Positions 1 to 5,580 of a stretch of DNA of 20,173 nt are shown here, piece by piece (position 1 is the stretch's first letter; each line of letters begins with the position of its first letter). Source of the DNA: Nitrospina sp. (lineage in GTDB: Bacteria > Nitrospinota > Nitrospinia > Nitrospinales > Nitrospinaceae); contig SMVT01000085.1 in assembly GCA_004357365.1 (NCBI GenBank), forward strand, positions 1 through 20,173, read 5' to 3'. The notes beneath the pieces were generated by a model, which saw nothing but the letters and a program-made list of their open reading frames with translations, searched no databases and was not told the DNA's origin. Both the position numbers and the translations under genes were made by a program.

Positions 1-568
1 CGGAATTGCGCCACGATCCGCCGCGCTGGACTTTGCCGCCGTTTTCGTGATCGCTCGCCGTCCATTCCCAGACGTTGCCCGCCATATCATACAATCCGTA
101 GGCATTCGGTTTTTTTTCACCGACCGGGTGGGTCTGTTTTCCGGCATTGTTTTTATGCCAGGCGTAGGCGTTGTCCATGGAGTTCCCCCAGTAAAAACGC
201 GTGGCGGTTCCAGCGCGCGCGGCGATTTCCCATTCCCATTCCGTGGGCAGGCGTTTGCCGACTTTGCGGCAGTAGGCGTCGGCTTCGTGCCAGTTCACAT
301 TTTCCACGGGCCGGCGGGCGCCTTTGAAGAAGGAGAAATTCTCTCCGGTCACCTTTTCATATTGAGCTTGAGTGATTTCGTGCCGGCCGATGAAAAACGC
401 GTGGATCGAAATTTTGGTGTCATTTTTAGGATGAACCAGGGTTCCGGCGGGAATCCGCACCATGTCCGATTCCTGAGAGGACACCGCAATCGCGGAAGCC
501 GTATTCCAAAATCCGGGTGAGAGCATCAATGGAATACATATAAAAAGGAGAGTAGGAAGATATTTCAA
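1..568 (-). CDS. Formylglycine-generating enzyme (SUMF1) family protein, 3' end outside window
   Basis: Reading the minus strand gives one open frame running off the window edge, 189 codons seen. It starts with a signal-peptide-like stretch (LKYLPTLLFICIPLML, then NTASA), followed by MVRIPAGT, FFIGRHEITQ, EADAYCRKVGKRLPT, EWEWEIAARAG, NAYGLYDMAGNVWEW and RGGSWRN. These are the hallmarks of the FGE-sulfatase/SUMF1 fold, found in formylglycine-generating enzymes and in many proteins with other or no known activity. The C-terminal part, where the catalytic cysteines of true FGEs lie, is outside the window, so enzymatic activity cannot be judged. The start is uncertain: no ATG precedes the signal peptide, so the TTG at 568-566 is the best candidate, without a clear Shine-Dalgarno sequence. 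An ATG at 526 would destroy the signal peptide. The predicted location is periplasmic or exported. Family call is firm; start and function are not. Confidence 0.85.
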   Translation of the reverse strand, partial: MKYLPTLLFICIPLMLSPGFWNTASAIAVSSQESDMVRIPAGTLVHPKNDTKISIHAFFIGRHEITQAQYEKVTGENFSFFKGARRPVENVNWHEADAYCRKVGKRLPTEWEWEIAARAGTATRFYWGNSMDNAYAWHKNNAGKQTHPVGEKKPNAYGLYDMAGNVWEWTASDHENGGKVQRGGSWRNS

Positions 569-618
569 GGCCGCTGATAACCGAGGAGGAGGTGAATCAA
601 TAAACGTGAAACAAACTA

Positions 619-804
619 TTATTCGTTCCCCAAGCCTTGGATATCGTCCTGGTAGAGTTCGTGGAGGGCGGAGTGTTCTTCGGTGGGCTCTTCGTTATCT
701 TCCAGGTCGGGCAAATTCAGCTTGGCCCATTCTTCCTTGATCTGTTTTTTGCTTTTGAAAACCACCGGGCGTTTGTGCGGCGGCGGGGTTTCCGGTTCGT
801 TCAT
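619..804 (-). CDS. Small charged hypothetical protein
   Basis: I do not recognise this protein. It has about 61 residues, is rich in Glu, Pro and Lys, has no cysteine and no hydrophobic segment, and is probably cytosolic. It starts MNEPETPPPHKRP, has a basic middle (VVFKSKKQIKEEW) and an acidic C-terminus (DLEDNEEPTEEH). Two in-frame ATGs are present: 810-808 and 804-802. The only Shine-Dalgarno sequence, AGGAG on the minus strand just upstream, lies 2 bases from the first and 8 bases from the second, so the second is the likelier start. It lies about 100 bases downstream of lnt on the same strand and about 50 bases before the SUMF1-family gene, so it may share their transcript. The good ribosome-binding site favours a real gene. 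Confidence 0.6.
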   Translation of the reverse strand: MNEPETPPPHKRPVVFKSKKQIKEEWAKLNLPDLEDNEEPTEEHSALHELYQDDIQGLGNE

Positions 805-904
805 TGCCATTTCTCCTAAGTCGCGGGTTTAACCATTCTGACGGGATTGACTAGGGATCGCAACAAAAATAATCATGCCGCTTCCCTTCCGGCGGCCCGC
901 GGAA

Positions 905-2476
905 TCACACCCAGCCGAAGGTGCTGGGCGGCTTGGCCCGGCTCCCCATAAACGCGAACAGGGGTACCAGCAGCACGCACACCTGACTGAAAATATCGCC
1001 GTAGGTGGAATAAAATCCAGGCCTTGAGTGGCTCGGCTGGATGCGGGCGATAATCCAGTCGGCCTCGAAGATTTCGGTGGCATCAATGATGCGGCCGTAG
1101 GCGTCGACGGTGCCGGTGATGCCGGTATTGGCCGCCCGGACAATCGGCACACGGTTTTCGACCGCCCGCATCGCGACCATGCTCATGTGCTGGTAGGAGG
1201 CGGCGCTGTTGCCGAACCAGGCGTCGTTGGTGATATTGACCAGGTAGTTTGCTCCTTGTTTCACCGGTTGCCGGACCAGGTCGGGAAATATGATTTCGAA
1301 ACAGATGGACACGGCAAACTTATGATTCCCCTGCTTGAACACTTTGATTTCCCGGCCCCGCTCGAAATCCCCGATGCCCACCACCAGCTTGTCGATAAAG
1401 AATAATAAGGAACGAAACGGTACGAACTCGCCGAACGGTACCAGATGGATTTTATCGTATCGCCCCTGGGGTTCGCCCTCGGCGGAAACAAAATAAGCGC
1501 TGTTATACAGATGGGTCGACACCGGGTCGCCGGGCGCCGACAAATCCATTGTTGCCTCGATGGCCGGACTGCCCAGCAGCAGCGGTGTTTTGGAATCGCG
1601 CACTACCTTGAGGACATATTCCGTTCCCGCGATGTCCTTGCCGAAGTAAAACGGGGTGACCGCCTCCGGCCACACCATCAGGTCCGGTTGCAGGACTGCG
1701 GCTTTCAGCGTCAGGTTCCGGTAACGGCGCAACACTTCATTGCGGTAGGCCGGGTCCCATTTCATCTGTTGCGGAATGTTGCCCTGAATGAGACCCACCC
1801 TGACCGGCGGGTTGCTGTAGACGGGTTCCTGTTTCAAGGTCCAGCCGCCATAGCCCACGCACATCAATAGCAGCGTTATCGTGGTTGCGCCGATGCGCCG
1901 CCGGTATTTCTGCCAGACGGGATACGGTTCGAACCCGGGATGCAGCAGGACGAACAACCCGGCATTCACCAGAACGATCAGCGCACTGATGCCGTACACT
2001 CCGGTGATGGAGGCCATTTGAATCACCGGCAGCGATTGAAATTGGGAATAGCCCAGGCCCTGCCAGGAAAACCCGTAGACGGAATGCACCGAGCGCAGGT
2101 ATTCCAGCGCCGTCCAGGTGACCGGCGCCAGCAGAAACAGGTACACCGGGTGGCGCTTGCTGAACCGGTTGACCAGATAAGCGAACAGGCCCAGGTACAG
2201 GCCCAGGTACGCCACCAGCAGACCGAGAATGAGCCAGCTCAGCACCGGGGGGATGTTTCCGTAATTGATGAGAGTGTTGACCACCCAGCTCATGGAGATG
2301 AAATAAAACACCAATCCGGTGACCCACCCGAGGGCCAGGGCCCGCCGCGCATTTCCACTATAAATAGAGAATAATAAAGGCACAAGTGCGAACCAGGCCA
2401 GAAACTCCAGATTGAATTTGGGGAAGGCGAACGCCAGCAGGAGACCGCTTAGGATGGCTTTCAGGTAATCCTTCAT
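905..2476 (-). CDS. lnt: Apolipoprotein N-acyltransferase
   Basis: Lnt transfers the third acyl chain from a phospholipid to the N-terminal cysteine of lipoproteins in the inner membrane. The 523-residue length is usual for the family. The first 210 residues hold several membrane segments with Lnt-type motifs (FSWQGLGYSQF near 136-146, GVYGISALIVLVNA near 159-172). A nitrilase-like domain follows (VRVGLIQGNIPQQMKWDP near 225-242). The expected catalytic triad is visible: Glu271 in WPEA, Lys342 in YDKIHLVPFGEF and Cys392 in SICFE. The motif NITNDAWFGNSAASYQH (414-430) is typical, and a final membrane helix lies near 493-509. The ATG has no Shine-Dalgarno sequence; the bases just before it are C/T-rich. 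A substrate is encoded nearby: FlgH (14633-15346) is a predicted lipoprotein. Identification is secure. Confidence 0.96.
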   Translation of the reverse strand: MKDYLKAILSGLLLAFAFPKFNLEFLAWFALVPLLFSIYSGNARRALALGWVTGLVFYFISMSWVVNTLINYGNIPPVLSWLILGLLVAYLGLYLGLFAYLVNRFSKRHPVYLFLLAPVTWTALEYLRSVHSVYGFSWQGLGYSQFQSLPVIQMASITGVYGISALIVLVNAGLFVLLHPGFEPYPVWQKYRRRIGATTITLLLMCVGYGGWTLKQEPVYSNPPVRVGLIQGNIPQQMKWDPAYRNEVLRRYRNLTLKAAVLQPDLMVWPEAVTPFYFGKDIAGTEYVLKVVRDSKTPLLLGSPAIEATMDLSAPGDPVSTHLYNSAYFVSAEGEPQGRYDKIHLVPFGEFVPFRSLLFFIDKLVVGIGDFERGREIKVFKQGNHKFAVSICFEIIFPDLVRQPVKQGANYLVNITNDAWFGNSAASYQHMSMVAMRAVENRVPIVRAANTGITGTVDAYGRIIDATEIFEADWIIARIQPSHSRPGFYSTYGDIFSQVCVLLVPLFAFMGSRAKPPSTFGWV

Positions 2477-2499
2477 AGGGGAGGGGGATTGTGTTAGGT

Positions 2500-2535
2500 A
2501 ATTTTCCTTAGATCAGATATAGTATAAAATGCGGC
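2500..2535. promoter_or_regulatory. AT-rich divergent promoter region (lnt / BFD-type gene)
   Basis: The 93-base gap between the divergent lnt and [2Fe-2S] protein genes contains TATAAA at 2523-2528 on the plus strand, and its overlapping minus-strand reading TATACT (2526-2521). Either could be a -10 box. Neither has a convincing -35 box at the right distance, so this is only a plausible shared promoter area. Confidence 0.3.
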
Positions 2536-2569
2536 GAATATCTCCCTATCCTTTAGAAGGAATTGCGGG

Positions 2570-2830
2570 TTGAGCACTCAACAACAAATGATCAATAACT
2601 TCAAGAAAGTGTGCATCTGCCGAAGTGTGACCGGAGGCACGATCATGAAGGCCATTCGGGAAGGCAAGCTGTCGTTTGAAGCCCTGCGCCGGGCCATCCG
2701 CGTGGGCACCGGCAATTGCAAAGCCAAGCGGTGCCGGCCCAAAATTGAAGCTCAACTCGAGGCCTACAAGGCCGACCTGGAACAAGCGGACCATGGCTCC
2801 AAAACCGCCTCGGCCAAAATCAACGCCTGA
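2570..2830 (+). CDS. BFD-type [2Fe-2S]-binding protein
   Basis: This 86-residue protein is a stand-alone Fer2_BFD-like domain, as in bacterioferritin-associated ferredoxin and the small [2Fe-2S] domains of various oxidoreductases. The expected cluster ligands are Cys15 and Cys17 (VCICRSVT) and Cys50 and Cys55 (GTGNCKAKRCRP). The second pair has C-x4-C spacing, as in the BFD domains of FAD-dependent amine/opine oxidases, not the C-x2-C of E. coli Bfd. The helix between them (TIMKAIREGKLSFEALRRAI) is typical. The C-terminal 20 residues are a charged tail. The start is a TTG, chosen because AGAAGG at 2555-2560 lies 9 bases upstream; the next in-frame ATG is seven codons in and has no such site. 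It is divergent from lnt, with no redox partner beside it, so its partner and role are unknown. Domain call is firm, function open. Confidence 0.88.
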   Translation: MSTQQQMINNFKKVCICRSVTGGTIMKAIREGKLSFEALRRAIRVGTGNCKAKRCRPKIEAQLEAYKADLEQADHGSKTASAKINA

Positions 2831-2891
2831 CACCCATACCGTTTCCACCCTCCCTGTCCTTAGGATTATCCCTTAAATAATATATGGAAGC

Positions 2892-2912
2892 AACCGCCTC
2901 CGGATTGCGGTT
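2892..2912. terminator. Stem-loop between convergent genes
   Basis: AACCGC (2892-2897) and GCGGTT (2907-2912) form a 6-bp stem with a 9-base loop, 8 bases past the stop of the minus-strand aminotransferase and 60 bases past the stop of the plus-strand BFD-type gene. Neither side has a good T-tract, so it is at most a weak terminator. Confidence 0.35.
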
Positions 2913-2920
2913 TGATGGCA

Positions 2921-4123
2921 TCAGGCGGGAAGCGATTTTACCGCGGATTCAATCCGGTCCATTCCTTCTTTTAAATTCTCCATGGAGGTGGCGAAGGACA
3001 GGCGCAGGTTGTTATCCGCGCCGAAGGCGATGCCGGGCACCAGAGCGACTTTGGCTTCTTCCAGCAGAAACTCGGCGACATCAAGCGATCCTTTCAACGT
3101 TTTACCGTTCCACTCCCTGCCTAGAATTCCTGAAAAATCCGGGAAAGAATAAAAGGTGCCCACCGGTTGATAGCAGGCGACGCTTTCAATTTTTGCGTAG
3201 CGGTCCATCAGGTAGTCGCGGCGCATTTTGAATTCCTCCACCATCTTTTGAACTGCCACTTTGGTTTGATGGCTCTTTAACGCTTCCACGCAGGCGGCCT
3301 GCGCGATGGACGTGGGATTGGAGGTGGATTGCCCCTGTAGTTTGGTGACCGCCGCGGCGATCTCCGCTGCCGCCGCCAGGTAACCGATGCGCCAGCCGGT
3401 CATCGCGAAACATTTGGACGCGCCGTTGATGACGACGGTACTGCGTTTCATGGCATCGCTTAAATAAGCGATGCTGACGTGTTCGAAACCGTCGAACACG
3501 ATCTTTTCGTAAATTTCATCGGAGATCACCAACAGCTGGTGCTTTAACACCACTTCCGCCAGCGCTTCCAGTTCTGCCCGGGTGTAAGCCGATCCGCTGG
3601 GATTGGAAGGGCTGTTCAGCACCAGGGCGCGGGTTTTGGAAGTGATGGCGTTTTGCAGTTGCTCCGCGGTGATTTTAAATTGCGACGATTGGTCAGTGTT
3701 CAGAATCACGGGTGTGGCGCTGGCCAAGACCACCATATCCGGATAGGACACCCAGTAAGGCGCGGGGATGATGATTTCGTCGCCGGCATCCCACAACACT
3801 TGGGCCAGGTTATAAAAGGAATGCTTCGCGCCGCAGGACACGACAATTTGATTGCGCTCATAGAACAAACCATTATCGCCTTCAAATTTTTCAATGATGG
3901 CGTCTTTTAAGGCGAGGGTGCCCCCGACAAGTGTGTAATGCGTGTCGTTCGCTTGAATGGCACGGATCGCCGCCTGCTTGATATGCTCCGGTGTGGCAAA
4001 GTCCGGTTCACCGGCGCCGAATCCGATGACATCTATCTCCTGCTCTTTTAAAGATTGAGCCTGGGCGGAAATGGCCAGCGTCATCGACGGCTGGATATTT
4101 TGGATTCTCTGCGCGAACTTCAT
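2921..4123 (-). CDS. Class I PLP-dependent aspartate-type aminotransferase
   Basis: The predicted 400-residue enzyme belongs to the class I/II aminotransferases, subgroup 1-gamma type (aspartate/prephenate aminotransferases). Visible motifs are GAGEPDFATPEHIK near the N-terminus, HYTLVGGTLALKDAI (start of the cofactor domain), PAPYWVSYPDM, LNSPSNPSG, ISDEIYEKIVFD and the PLP-lysine motif NGASKCFAMTGWRIGY, with Lys237 as the internal aldimine lysine. NNLRLSFA near the C-terminus holds the substrate carboxylate-binding Arg. It would transfer amino groups between aspartate (possibly also prephenate/arogenate) and 2-oxoglutarate in the cytosol. The ATG at 4123 was chosen because it overlaps the coaD stop as ATGA and begins the usual MKFAQRIQNI start; a frame-compatible ATG at 4156 would add 11 unusual residues. 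No Shine-Dalgarno sequence is seen, so coupling to coaD is likely. Exact substrate cannot be read from sequence. Confidence 0.94.
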   Translation of the reverse strand: MKFAQRIQNIQPSMTLAISAQAQSLKEQEIDVIGFGAGEPDFATPEHIKQAAIRAIQANDTHYTLVGGTLALKDAIIEKFEGDNGLFYERNQIVVSCGAKHSFYNLAQVLWDAGDEIIIPAPYWVSYPDMVVLASATPVILNTDQSSQFKITAEQLQNAITSKTRALVLNSPSNPSGSAYTRAELEALAEVVLKHQLLVISDEIYEKIVFDGFEHVSIAYLSDAMKRSTVVINGASKCFAMTGWRIGYLAAAAEIAAAVTKLQGQSTSNPTSIAQAACVEALKSHQTKVAVQKMVEEFKMRRDYLMDRYAKIESVACYQPVGTFYSFPDFSGILGREWNGKTLKGSLDVAEFLLEEAKVALVPGIAFGADNNLRLSFATSMENLKEGMDRIESAVKSLPA

Positions 4124-4611
4124 GAGGTGATTTTTGAGATACCTTTCTCGACGCACCGGGGGACCATTTTGCTGACGTCACCGCCGTGCCTGGCGATTTC
4201 CTTGACAAAGCTCGAGCTGAGAAAGAAATACTCCTGGCTGGGAATCATAAAGACCGTTTCCAGCGTGTCGTTCAGGTTGCGGTTCATCAGTCCCATCTGC
4301 AATTCATATTCAAAGTCGGTCACCGCCCGCAATCCTTTAATAATGATGTTGGCTTGATGCCGGGCGGCAAACTCGGTCAGCAGGGTTTCAAACGGCAACA
4401 CCTCGATCCTTTCCAGATCCTCCTGGATGGATTCCACAATGAACCGCACTCGGTCCTCACTGGTAAAAACCGGGTGCTTTTCGGGGTTCAGAGCGACCGC
4501 CACGATCAGCCGGTCGCACAGGCCCAGGGCCCGGTGCATGATGTCCAGGTGACCGAACGTGACGGGATCAAAGGTTCCCGGATAAATGGCTGTTCTTATA
4601 GTCGTATTCAT
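4120..4611 (-). CDS. coaD: Phosphopantetheine adenylyltransferase
   Basis: CoaD joins ATP and 4'-phosphopantetheine to give dephospho-CoA, the penultimate step of coenzyme A synthesis, in the cytosol. The 163-residue length is normal. The nucleotidyltransferase motif is clear at the N-terminus (AIYPGTFDPVTFGHLDI, with the TxGH-type signature TFGH). Further family motifs are NPEKHPVF, IIIKGLRAVTDFEYELQM, the NRNL segment, and FLSSSFVKEIARHGGDVS near the C-terminus. Its stop overlaps the start of the aminotransferase by four bases, so the two are probably co-transcribed. The ATG has no Shine-Dalgarno sequence upstream. It is divergent from nxrA across a 969-base gap. Confidence 0.96.
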   Translation of the reverse strand: MNTTIRTAIYPGTFDPVTFGHLDIMHRALGLCDRLIVAVALNPEKHPVFTSEDRVRFIVESIQEDLERIEVLPFETLLTEFAARHQANIIIKGLRAVTDFEYELQMGLMNRNLNDTLETVFMIPSQEYFFLSSSFVKEIARHGGDVSKMVPRCVEKGISKITS

Positions 4612-4637
4612 AGTTTTGAAGCAATTTAAGAAGGGGG

Positions 4638-4643
4638 ATTATA
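4638..4643 (-). promoter_or_regulatory. Candidate -10 box for coaD
   Basis: The minus strand reads TATAAT at 4643-4638, a perfect -10 hexamer 27 bases before the coaD start. The -35 position (4666-4661, TTTTCC) is poor. The implied leader is about 20 bases. Confidence 0.4.
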
Positions 4644-5055
4644 ACTGCAAATGGAGAGACGGAAAAGGCCCAAAGCACAAATTTTGCTGATTTTGGGGCG
4701 GGTTTTAAAAATATCCCCTTAATTAGAGTAGGGAATGGGGTAGGTAAACTTCCGGATGGAGGGGTGAATTTGGAGAATAAGGGCCCTATCGCACACCCAC
4801 TCCACTTTAAAATCACCACTTTTAGGGTGTTTTTGCGATTATTTTAATCATTTGTGACCCACTCTCGGTCCCCGAACCTGCAGAAATTGCCCTTTCCAGC
4901 CTCGCGAGGCCCCGCTATCAAAATATCAAGTCCTTTATTTATAAGGGTTTATTGATTTTTGGGTGGATATGAACACTATCCGCAAAATATTTTACATAAA
5001 AACTGAAAGTTTTTGGGAATAATGGCAAAATCTATTGAAAATTCATGACTTATGG

Positions 5056-5067
5056 TGTAAATTTACA
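5056..5067. promoter_or_regulatory. Candidate operator upstream of nxrA
   Basis: TGTAAATTTACA is a perfect 12-bp palindrome about 106 bases upstream of the candidate -35 box. The same half-site TGTAAA recurs at 5082-5087 and, inverted (TTTACA), at 4991-4996. This repetition suggests a transcription-factor site; in AT-rich DNA chance cannot be excluded. Confidence 0.4.
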
Positions 5068-5172
5068 TTCAAAATTGGGAGTGTAAATGAATCATAGAGA
5101 AGGCATCGGGGGAGTTCTTCCCGATATCAGAATTGTTCCCAAAAAAATTGATTTTCCCCTCACAAAAAGGGT

Positions 5173-5201
5173 TTGACAAGATTTTCTGATTCACGTATAA
5201 G
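5173..5201 (+). promoter_or_regulatory. Sigma70-type promoter of the nxr operon
   Basis: TTGACA at 5173-5178 (perfect -35) is followed after exactly 17 bases by TATAAG at 5196-5201 (five of six -10 matches). It is the best promoter seen in the 969-base gap and points at nxrA. Transcription would start near 5208, giving a leader of about 370 bases. Other promoters nearer to nxrA are not evident. Confidence 0.7.
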
Positions 5202-5246
5202 GAGGCAAGCTAGAATACCCCCGAGGCCAATAAACAAGGAAACTGA

Positions 5247-5288
5247 TTCCAAAACCTGTGTGTTGTAATAATTGCAAAAGTTTTGGAA
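5247..5288 (+). promoter_or_regulatory. nxrA leader inverted repeat 1
   Basis: TTCCAAAAC (5247-5255) and GTTTTGGAA (5280-5288) are perfect 9-base inverted repeats separated by 24 bases, inside the predicted nxrA leader RNA. No T-tract follows, so it is not a standard terminator. Confidence 0.5.
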
Positions 5289-5384
5289 GCCTGTGTTCCT
5301 TGCACGGCGTTTCTGTTTGAAGGTTTGAGACAGGCGTGTCGCGGGTGTCGGGGATCAGGAATAAATTTTTTATGTTTGGATGTT

Positions 5385-5407
5385 TTTCCAAGGTGAAGCC
5401 TTGGAAA
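5385..5407 (+). promoter_or_regulatory. nxrA leader stem-loop 2
   Basis: TTTCCAAGG (5385-5393) and CCTTGGAAA (5399-5407) form a perfect 9-bp stem with a 5-base loop (TGAAG), in the predicted nxrA leader. It lacks a following T-tract. A compact hairpin like this could stabilise or regulate the mRNA, or be a protein-binding dyad in DNA. Confidence 0.55.
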
Positions 5408-5490
5408 CGATTTGGTGTTGGTTGAGATTTAGAAGTTGATTATTCACTCGTAAAAAAAATTCAGACAAGGATAAGAAAGGAGGCATAAAA

Positions 5491-5511
5491 GATCCCTGCA
5501 ACTTGGGGATC
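5491..5511 (+). promoter_or_regulatory. nxrA leader stem-loop 3
   Basis: GATCCC (5491-5496) and GGGATC (5506-5511) form a 6-bp stem with a 9-base loop, about 70 bases before nxrA. It lies just after an isolated AGGAGG (5478-5483) that has no good start codon behind it. Confidence 0.4.
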
Positions 5512-5580
5512 GACAAAGAATTTTCTTGAGTAGATGTTTCGGTTTAAAACCCACTTTAACCTTAAGGGAGGTTTTACTTT

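Larger units (their letters stand above)
4612..5172. other. Non-coding region between coaD and the nxrA promoter
   Basis: No convincing gene lies here. The sequence is more AT-rich than the genes around it. It contains a 12-bp perfect palindrome GCCTCGCGAGGC (4899-4910), a direct repeat TATCAA-AA-TATCAA (4916-4929), a 7-bp perfect inverted repeat AAAAACT-GAA-AGTTTTT (4998-5014), and the TGTAAA half-sites listed separately. These look like regulator-binding sequences of the divergent coaD/nxrA promoters, but no regulator can be named. Confidence 0.5.

Noticed and set aside
47..520. 157-codon plus-strand frame at the window start
   Set aside because: The minus strand of the same stretch encodes clear SUMF1-family motifs; the plus frame is its shadow.
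4124..4156. 11-residue N-terminal extension of the aminotransferase
   Set aside because: The ATG at 4123 overlaps the coaD stop as ATGA and begins the usual family N-terminus.
4861..4930. Possible tRNA-like segment (GGTTCGGGG on the minus strand)
   Set aside because: No acceptor stem, anticodon arm or cloverleaf could be built around it.
4998..5014. AAAAACT-GAA-AGTTTTT as a terminator
   Set aside because: It lies between divergent genes where no transcript should end, and the stem is almost all A-T; kept only as a repeat in the non-coding region.
5191..5391. 66-codon minus-strand frame in the nxrA leader
   Set aside because: No family resemblance, and it lies across the candidate promoter and inverted repeats.
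5504..5530. Possible leader peptide (TTG, eight codons) after the AGGAGG at 5478-5483
   Set aside because: It starts about 20 bases from the AGGAGG, is very short and overlaps a stem; not enough support.
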